Assembly (NCBI GenBank): GCA_015492115.1
Contig: WGFS01000027.1
Span: 1-18,055 of the forward strand
Reading direction: 5' to 3'
Origin: Aquificaceae bacterium
GTDB lineage: Bacteria; Aquificota; Aquificia; Aquificales; Aquificaceae
Length of the DNA stretch: 18,055 nucleotides
Shown: in pieces, positions 6,265-11,516 of the stretch
Layout of the letters: every line of letters begins with the position of its first letter
Numbering within the stretch: position 1 is the first letter of the stretch
Program-made: the position numbers and the translations under genes
Notes under the pieces: generated by a model
Database searches by the model: none
Told to the model about the DNA's origin: nothing
What the model saw: the letters and a program-made list of their open reading frames with translations, nothing else

Positions 6265-7836
6265 ATGAGAAAGTTAGCTCTTGCAGGGGTAGCGCTTGGA
6301 GCGGTAGCCCTCTTTACGCCTGAAACCTCCCACGCCATAAGGGTGTGGAGTGCTTCTACCCAGCAGTTCCTTGACATCAACTTCCTTATAGAGACCTGGT
6401 TCAGATACCAGAAGATAGACGACAAGAACAGACCCAACTTTATAAAGGCACCCAAGAGCAACTTTGACACATCCTTCAGAAGGATAAGGTTGAGAATGGG
6501 AGGAAGCTACAACAAGTGGTTCAAGTTCAACTTCGTTGTGAGGCTTAATAACGTTGGAAGGGATTCTTACATAGCACCCTTTGGAGGACAGCCACAGGGT
6601 TATATGAGACAGGGCGGTTTGCTGGGTGCCAGGAGCATTGCACTCCACGAGCTTGACCTGAAGTTCATTCTCAGCCAGATGTTTGACGCCAAAGGGTGGA
6701 TAATAGACGCCCACCTCGGTTTCCCAAGGGTTCCTCTCGGCAGGGAGCAGTACGGAAGGACTGGTTTTGATAACCTTGAGTCCGACAGGACCTTCGCTAC
6801 GCTCAGGTGGACACACTTTACGGTCGCAAACGTAACGGGAAGGGCGTACGGTGGTTTCATCCACGTGAGGAAGGGCAACAAGGCAAAAGGGTTCAGGAGG
6901 ATAACTTGGGACGGCTTCTTCGGTGTATTTGACGGCTTTAAGGGTATAGAACAACCCTGGGATGAGACTGCGAGAGTAGGTAATACGGGAACGGTTGATC
7001 CCGCATGTACATCGGGAACAGCCTTCGCTAAGTGCCTGTCTCAGCTCAGGAGCAACTCAAAGGACTCCTTCCTTTACACCTTCAGGACGACCCTCATGCT
7101 GGGTAAACCTGAAGGCAAACCGAAGGGGTACAACTGGCTTTACAGGGACACATACCTTGGAAAGAGAAAGGGCGTAACCCTCGGGCTATCCTACGCCATG
7201 CAGAACGACATAGATCAGGAGTTGATAACAGATGTTCAGGGACCAGCCCCTGGGGTCAAAGGAAACGGTGCACTTCAGCCGGGTGCCGGTTCGGTTCAGG
7301 TAAGGGTTCCCTACATGATACTCCCCAATCCGTTCGCTCAGTTCAGCAACGTTGCAAATCACCCTGTGGATATGCGTATGTACGGTGCGGATCTCGCAGT
7401 TCACTACGGACCTTTGACTCTCATAGGTGAGGTGGGTCAGCACCAGTTCAAGGGGGTATGGCTATCTTCCTCAAAGCCAAGTGAAACCTTCAAAAACAAA
7501 TGGTTTATAGCAAAGGCTGCATGGTTGATAAACCCGGGAAGCGTTCACCTCTGGGAGCCTTACGTCAGTTACTACGTATGGAATCCAGATATTAAAGAAG
7601 CCCCATGTGGAAGCAATACTTGTGCCTACGGTGACGCTGCGAACTTCATAGGACCTTCAAAAAGAGGTAAAGATAATTCTACCCTCGGAAAGATAAAGGT
7701 AACCTCTGTGGGAATCAACTACTGGTACGACAGGGCAAAGCTCCTCGGATGGACCCTTGAGTATCAGAAGTATGACGAGGAGAGGAACAAGATAGACAAC
7801 GATGCTATAACCCTCCAGTTCAGGTTCGTTTTCTAA
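6265..7836 (+). CDS. outer-membrane porin (OprO/OprP-like beta barrel)
   Basis: This 523-residue protein has a Sec signal peptide with likely cleavage after SHA at residue 24. Alternating aromatic and polar strands follow, such as FLIETWFRYQKID and SFRRIRLRMGGSYNKWFKFNFVVRL near the N-terminus. It ends in a typical barrel strand, DAITLQFRFVF, with a terminal phenylalanine as required for outer-membrane assembly. The layout is close to phosphate-selective-type porins (OprO/OprP family), but the pore-lining lysines that set specificity cannot be judged, so the solute is open. Four cysteines lie in two close pairs, C248/C257 and C448/C453, in regions that read like extracellular loops; they may be disulfides. 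AGGAGGGG at 6250-6258 is a strong ribosome site. No promoter is seen in the 23-base gap, so it should be co-transcribed with the DsrE-like gene and followed by the hairpin at 7868. Confidence 0.87.
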   Translation: MRKLALAGVALGAVALFTPETSHAIRVWSASTQQFLDINFLIETWFRYQKIDDKNRPNFIKAPKSNFDTSFRRIRLRMGGSYNKWFKFNFVVRLNNVGRDSYIAPFGGQPQGYMRQGGLLGARSIALHELDLKFILSQMFDAKGWIIDAHLGFPRVPLGREQYGRTGFDNLESDRTFATLRWTHFTVANVTGRAYGGFIHVRKGNKAKGFRRITWDGFFGVFDGFKGIEQPWDETARVGNTGTVDPACTSGTAFAKCLSQLRSNSKDSFLYTFRTTLMLGKPEGKPKGYNWLYRDTYLGKRKGVTLGLSYAMQNDIDQELITDVQGPAPGVKGNGALQPGAGSVQVRVPYMILPNPFAQFSNVANHPVDMRMYGADLAVHYGPLTLIGEVGQHQFKGVWLSSSKPSETFKNKWFIAKAAWLINPGSVHLWEPYVSYYVWNPDIKEAPCGSNTCAYGDAANFIGPSKRGKDNSTLGKIKVTSVGINYWYDRAKLLGWTLEYQKYDEERNKIDNDAITLQFRFVF

Positions 7837-7867
7837 GTCCAGTATGGCTGCTCTTGGGTAGCTACGA

Positions 7868-7910
7868 GTCCAGCCCCTCTGGACCGCCCCCTTCCTCTTT
7901 TTTTCCTTTT
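7868..7910 (+). terminator. Rho-independent-like terminator after the porin gene
   Basis: A perfect 6-bp stem, GTCCAG at 7868-7873 and CTGGAC at 7879-7884, with loop CCCCT, is followed after a few C-rich bases by a pyrimidine tract containing a run of eight T and then four more T. The T-run starts about 12 bases after the stem, further than usual. It lies about 30 bases after the porin stop and before the next gene's -10 box. Confidence 0.65.
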
Positions 7911-7914
7911 CCCT

Positions 7915-7920
7915 TATAAT
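7915..7920 (+). promoter_or_regulatory. -10 box (TATAAT) for the OsmC-trpA operon
   Basis: A perfect TATAAT ends 10 bases before the ATG at 7931. Transcription would start within a few bases of the start codon, and no Shine-Dalgarno lies between, so the messenger may be leaderless. No recognisable -35 hexamer lies 16-18 bases upstream, where the sequence is the pyrimidine tract of the preceding terminator. Confidence 0.5.
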
Positions 7921-7930
7921 TCTTCCTCCT

Positions 7931-8326
7931 ATGGAGGAGAAGAGAGTTCTTCTAAAACTGTCTGGAGAGGGAGCCTACACCGCGGAGATGCCTTCCGGAA
8001 GAATAGAGGTGGGTGAAAAGGGTCTAAAGCCTATGGAGCTACTCCTTAGTGCCCTTGCAGGATGTTCCGGAGTTGACGTTTACACCATCCTTAAAAAGAA
8101 GAGACAGCCCGTTGAGGACATTGAGATAGAGGTGAAGGGTTTCAGGAGAGACGCGCACCCGCGCGTGTACGAGAGCATAGAGATCCTGTACAGGATAAGG
8201 GGAAAGGTTGAACCTGAGGCTGTTGAACAGGCTATAGATCTTTCTGTGGAGAAGTACTGCAGTGTGCACGCCATGCTCAGAAACTCTACGCAGATAGAGG
8301 TAAAGTACGAGATATGTCAGAGCTGA
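7931..8326 (+). CDS. OsmC-family peroxide-type thiol protein
   Basis: This 131-residue protein of the OsmC/Ohr superfamily acts in the cytoplasm in reduction of organic hydroperoxides or related thiol chemistry. The family signature is clear: KPMELLLSALAGCSGVDV with the first reactive cysteine at Cys45, and VEKYCSVHAML with the second at Cys110. The central helix and strand (VEDIEIEVKGFRRD, then the VYESIEILYRI pattern) and length are as usual for the YhfA/OsmC-like branch; Ohr-type proteins are slightly longer. The ATG at 7931 is preceded by a TATAAT box and no Shine-Dalgarno, so translation may be leaderless. The last 13 bases overlap trpA. The co-expression with trpA has no obvious functional reason. 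Exact substrate is not predictable. Confidence 0.9.
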   Translation: MEEKRVLLKLSGEGAYTAEMPSGRIEVGEKGLKPMELLLSALAGCSGVDVYTILKKKRQPVEDIEIEVKGFRRDAHPRVYESIEILYRIRGKVEPEAVEQAIDLSVEKYCSVHAMLRNSTQIEVKYEICQS

Positions 8327-9105
8327 GAGAGAAGTTCAAGAGTTTAAGAGAGCGAGGAGAGAGAGCCTTGGTTTCCTACCTCATGGTGGGGTACCCGGAT
8401 TACGATAGCTCTCTGAAGGCTGTAGAGATAGCTCTGGAAAACGGAACGGATATACTTGAGCTCGGCTTCCCCTTCTCAGACCCTGTTGCGGACGGACCCA
8501 CCATACAGTTAGCCCACGAGGTTGCCCTCAGGAACGGCATAAGGTCTGAGCATGTCTTTGAAGCGTCTCGGAGAATAAAGGAGAGGTTTCCTGAGGTCCC
8601 CATACTCCTGATGACCTATTACAATCCTATATTCCGCATAGGGCACGAGAGGTTCTGCGAGCTTTCAAGGGAGAGCGGTGTGAGCGGTTTTATAGTCCCA
8701 GACCTGCCACCCGAGGAATGTGGGGAGCTGAAGGATGAGATGAGAAGGCACGATCTGTCCCTGGTTCTCCTTGCATCACCCACGAGCACGAAAGAGCGCC
8801 TGAAACTGATATGCGAGAAGTCTGATGACATGGTTTACTTCGTCTCCATAACTGGAACGACAGGTGCAAGGACGGAGCTTCCCTTTGAGGAGCTTGAGAA
8901 TAACATCAGCACCTACAGGGAGTGCTGTGATAAACCCGTCGTGGTTGGCTTCGGTGTGTCAAGGGGAGAGCACGCCAGGAGGATATCCGGGTTTGCGGAC
9001 GGGGTGGTGGTTGGAAGTCTCCTCGTCAAACTCACCGCTGAGAGGAAGTTTGAAGAGCTTGCCGGAAGGGTAAAGGAGCTCAAGGAAGGGACTATAATTA
9101 AATAG
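8314..9105 (+). CDS. trpA: tryptophan synthase alpha chain
   Basis: This 263-residue TIM-barrel enzyme cleaves indole-3-glycerol phosphate to indole and glyceraldehyde 3-phosphate, passing indole to the beta subunit in the last step of tryptophan synthesis. The catalytic acids are in place: Glu49 in LELGFPFSDP and Asp60 in VADGPTIQ, the same numbers as in the Salmonella enzyme. The phosphate-binding region VVGFGVS and GVVVGS near the C-terminus is intact, and length is typical. It starts at ATG 8314 inside the OsmC gene, so the two are probably coupled. No trpB or other trp gene is in the window; scattered trp genes are also known in A. aeolicus. The stop codon is only two bases before tRNA-Val. 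Confidence 0.96.
   Translation: MSELREKFKSLRERGERALVSYLMVGYPDYDSSLKAVEIALENGTDILELGFPFSDPVADGPTIQLAHEVALRNGIRSEHVFEASRRIKERFPEVPILLMTYYNPIFRIGHERFCELSRESGVSGFIVPDLPPEECGELKDEMRRHDLSLVLLASPTSTKERLKLICEKSDDMVYFVSITGTTGARTELPFEELENNISTYRECCDKPVVVGFGVSRGEHARRISGFADGVVVGSLLVKLTAERKFEELAGRVKELKEGTIIK
9093..9098 (+). promoter_or_regulatory. -10 box for tRNA-Val inside the end of trpA
   Basis: A perfect TATAAT lies in the last codons of trpA, ending 9 bases before the mature 5' end of the tRNA at 9108. A transcript starting here would need almost no 5' trimming. The -35 region (about 9070-9076) does not match consensus, so read-through from trpA remains possible. Confidence 0.45.
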
Positions 9106-9107
9106 TC

Positions 9108-9183
9108 GGGCGGTTAGCTCAGATGGGAGAGCGCCATCCTCACACGATGGAGGTCGGCGGTTCGAGTCCGCCACCGCCCACCA
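9108..9183 (+). tRNA. tRNA-Val with anticodon CAC
   Basis: A complete 76-base cloverleaf. The acceptor stem GGGCGGT (9108-9114) pairs with ACCGCCC (9173-9179). The D stem is GCTC/GAGC. The anticodon stem CCATC/GATGG holds the loop CTCACAC with anticodon CAC, reading GUG valine codons. The variable loop has 5 bases, and the T stem GGCGG/CCGCC encloses TTCGAGT. Discriminator A9180 is followed by an encoded CCA at 9181-9183. All stems are perfectly paired and GC-rich, as expected for a thermophile. It sits between trpA and a CoA-binding protein gene. Confidence 0.97.
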
Positions 9184-9208
9184 TTACCAGACCTTCAGGA
9201 GGAACAGG

Positions 9209-9625
9209 ATGGCAGAGGTACAGCACAGGGACGATGCCCTGGAAGCTCTGAAGGAGGCAAAGGTTATAGCTGTCATAGGTATATCCTCAAACCCCGAGAG
9301 ACCCTCTTACTACACCACAGAGAAAGTGGTCAGGAAGGGAAAACACAGGGTTTACCTAATAAACCCCAAGTACGCAGGTCAGGAGATACTCGGAATAAAG
9401 GTTCTTCCTTCTCTCAGAGAAGTTCCAGAACCCATAGACATAGTAAACGTTTACAGGAACCCAGCCCATATTGAGCCTATAGTCCAGGAAGCTATTGAGG
9501 TGGGTGCAAAGGTGGTGTGGCTTCAGCCAGGTGCCGAGAACTACGAGGTAATAGAGAAGTACAGGGACAGGATAAAGTTCGTTTACAACGCCTGCATAGG
9601 CGTTGAAGCCGGGTACCTGAGCTAA
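9209..9625 (+). CDS. CoA-binding domain protein (YccU-like)
   Basis: This 138-residue protein consists almost entirely of one Rossmann-type CoA-binding domain, the single-domain relative of the succinyl-CoA synthetase alpha N-terminal domain. Visible are the nucleotide-type loop AVIGISSNPERPSYY (about 21-35), the strand VYLINPKYAG, the segment IDIVNVYRNPAHI, KVVWLQPGAEN, and the terminal NACIGVE at the place where relatives have a C-x-x-x-E pattern. Such proteins are widespread, bind CoA in structures, and have no agreed enzymatic role. A strong Shine-Dalgarno (AGGAGG, 9197-9202) supports the ATG. It follows tRNA-Val by 25 bases with no terminator seen between, so the tRNA may be processed from a shared transcript. 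Its stop overlaps the opposing cheB stop. Confidence 0.88.
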   Translation: MAEVQHRDDALEALKEAKVIAVIGISSNPERPSYYTTEKVVRKGKHRVYLINPKYAGQEILGIKVLPSLREVPEPIDIVNVYRNPAHIEPIVQEAIEVGAKVVWLQPGAENYEVIEKYRDRIKFVYNACIGVEAGYLS

Positions 9626-10656
9626 GCCCTCACCCTGCTGGCGAGCTTTATGAGAAGTTCGGGGAGCTTCTCCTTCGGCACCACGTAATCAACAGCACCG
9701 GTCTTTATAGCGTTCTCAGGCATAGCCCAGAGTATGGCTGTCTTGGGATCTTCCGCAACGGTCACTCCACCCGCCTTTTTCACCTCAACTATGCCTTCCG
9801 AGCCATCGTTGCCCATGCCCGTCATGACAACACCTATGGTGTTCCTTCCAAACACCTTCGCGGAAGAGGAGAGCAGAATGTCAGCGGAAGGCTTGTAAAC
9901 GTAGGAATCGTCCTTCACGTAGGTGACGAACGCCCTCTCGGGCGTGCCTTTGAGAACCATGTGAACCCTTCCCCTGGAAACGTAAACTGTTCCCCTTCTT
10001 ATTACCTCTCCCTCCTCCGCCTCCTTGACCTCAAGCTTGCACATGGAGTTCAGGTGTCTGGCAAAGGTGGCTGTAAAGGTATCCGGCATGTGTATGGCTA
10101 TGAGTATGGGAGAAGGGAAGTCTGAGGGGAGCCTTGGGAGGACAGCGCTCAATGTCTGGGGTCCACCGGTGGATATGCCTATGGAAACCACAGGCGGTAA
10201 GTTGAACTCTCCCTTCACTTCCTTCTTCGGTATAGCCTTCGCGGGTATGGGCTCAGGTCTCGTCCTGGTCTCATAGACAGCCCTTATCTTTGAGATGATC
10301 TCCTCTTTGAACTTAAATAGCTCCTGATAGTCCGCAGGCTTGGTTATGAAGTCTATGGCACCCTTCTCAAGAGCCTCTATCGTCTCCCGGGCGCCCTCCT
10401 TGGTGAGCGCGCTTATCATTATGACCCTGCACTGGGGACATACCTTCTTTATCTCACCGAGGGCTGTGAGACCGTCCATTACGGGCATGTTCACGTCAAG
10501 GGTAACCACGTCAGGCTTGAGCTTCTGGACGAGTCGTATCGCCTCCTTACCGTTGTTAGCCTCACCGATGACCTCAATGTCTTCAGCTGAGCTCATAAGC
10601 TTCTTCAGAGCGAGCCTTATGAAGGGTGAGTCGTCAACCACAAGGACTCTTATCAT
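9622..10656 (-). CDS. cheB: CheB, protein-glutamate methylesterase and glutamine deamidase
   Basis: This 344-residue chemotaxis adaptation enzyme removes methyl groups from chemoreceptors in the cytoplasm. Its receiver domain (1-122) has the acidic pair Asp8-Asp9, phosphoacceptor Asp54, Ser82 and Lys106 of TKP. A linker of about 30 proline- and lysine-rich residues leads to the methylesterase domain (about 153-344), with the catalytic triad Ser162 (GISTGGP), His189 (IHMP) and Asp284 (GMGNDG). All key residues are present, so it should be active. The start is inside the end of cheR (23-base overlap), preceded by GAGGGAG. The stop codon interlocks with that of the opposing CoA-binding gene (CTAA, 9622-9625). 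No cheA, cheW or receptor gene lies in the window. Confidence 0.95.
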   Translation of the reverse strand: MIRVLVVDDSPFIRLALKKLMSSAEDIEVIGEANNGKEAIRLVQKLKPDVVTLDVNMPVMDGLTALGEIKKVCPQCRVIMISALTKEGARETIEALEKGAIDFITKPADYQELFKFKEEIISKIRAVYETRTRPEPIPAKAIPKKEVKGEFNLPPVVSIGISTGGPQTLSAVLPRLPSDFPSPILIAIHMPDTFTATFARHLNSMCKLEVKEAEEGEVIRRGTVYVSRGRVHMVLKGTPERAFVTYVKDDSYVYKPSADILLSSSAKVFGRNTIGVVMTGMGNDGSEGIVEVKKAGGVTVAEDPKTAILWAMPENAIKTGAVDYVVPKEKLPELLIKLASRVRA

Positions 10657-11458
10657 CTTTCATCTCCCTCTTTTTGTAGAAAAAGAACTTTCCTTCCTTT
10701 ATGGGCTCAAAGAGGTCGTAGTACTCCCTGTTGAGTATCTCCGTTGAGGATATCACGAGCAGACCGTCCCTCTTCAGTATGCTCCTGAGGTTTGAGAGCG
10801 CTACCCTCTTGGACTTGCTGTCAAAGTATATCAGGACGTTCCTGCACAGAACCACGTTGAACCTGCACTGAAGGGGTTGAAAGCTCTGACGCTCTATCAG
10901 GTTTACCTGACGGAACTCAACCATGCGCTTTACGTCTGGTTTGATCTTCAGGAACTTCCCCTCCAACGACACGTAGTTTCTGTACTCCTCTGGTATGTCC
11001 TTGAGCTCGTTTGCATCGTATATACCGGAGCGCGCCTTCTTTAAAACCTCCTCGTTTATGTCCATACCAACAACCTTACCCACGATACCCCTCTTCGCCA
11101 TCATCATGGCGAGGGTGTAGGGCTCCTGTCCCATGGAACAACCGACGCTCGCCATGTCAAGCTGATGTTTCCCTCTAAGAAACCGGTCAAAGAGAACCTC
11201 AAGCTGTTCTCTCTCCCTGAAGAATCTCGTCTCAGGAACTGTCATCAGGTCTATGAGGAGCTTCTTATTCTCCGGGTCTTTAAGGAAGAAGGAGACTATA
11301 CCGTCGGGCGTGCTCACCTTTACATTCAGGCTCTTTAAGAGCCTCTCTATCTTGTACTCAAGTATCTTCATCCTCTCGTCGGGGTAGTAGTTTCCCGTAA
11401 GCTCATAAATGGTCTTTCTTAAAAGTCCTATCAGCTCCTGTCTGTCTTCCGCCTTCAC
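10634..11458 (-). CDS. cheR: CheR, chemoreceptor protein-glutamate methyltransferase
   Basis: This 274-residue S-adenosylmethionine-dependent enzyme methylates glutamates of chemoreceptors, opposing CheB. The N-terminal helical domain (about 1-95) ends in the motif TVPETRFFRE (73-82). The methyltransferase domain has SVGCSMGQEPY (104-114) for SAM binding, then VVGMDINEEVL and CRNVLIYFD. Its start codon is GTG at 11458, preceded by AAGGT six bases upstream in the AT-rich gap shared with secA; no other in-frame start preserves the N-terminal helix as well. The C-terminal tail KKREMKDDKSPCG is specific to this copy and overlaps cheB. There is no pentapeptide-tether site to be judged because no receptor gene is present. 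The two genes form a compact pair. Confidence 0.94.
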   Translation of the reverse strand: MKAEDRQELIGLLRKTIYELTGNYYPDERMKILEYKIERLLKSLNVKVSTPDGIVSFFLKDPENKKLLIDLMTVPETRFFREREQLEVLFDRFLRGKHQLDMASVGCSMGQEPYTLAMMMAKRGIVGKVVGMDINEEVLKKARSGIYDANELKDIPEEYRNYVSLEGKFLKIKPDVKRMVEFRQVNLIERQSFQPLQCRFNVVLCRNVLIYFDSKSKRVALSNLRSILKRDGLLVISSTEILNREYYDLFEPIKEGKFFFYKKREMKDDKSPCG

Positions 11459-11467
11459 CCTGTTACC

Positions 11468-11496
11468 TTGCAGTTTTATTTTAAACTATTTAAATT
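11468..11496 (+). promoter_or_regulatory. possible sigma70-type promoter of secA
   Basis: TTGCAG (11468-11473), a 17-base spacer and TAAATT (11491-11496) lie in the very AT-rich 58-base gap between the divergent cheR and secA genes. Four of six bases match consensus in each hexamer. The start would be near 11503, followed by GGGAG at 11506-11510 and the ATG at 11517. The gap must also carry the cheR promoter, for which I see no convincing pair of boxes. Confidence 0.45.
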
Positions 11497-11516
11497 AAAA
11501 CACTTGGGAGTTAAAT

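Noticed and set aside
6274..6954. 226-codon minus-strand frame inside the porin gene
   Set aside because: Shadow frame; the porin on the plus strand has a signal peptide, barrel strands and terminal Phe.
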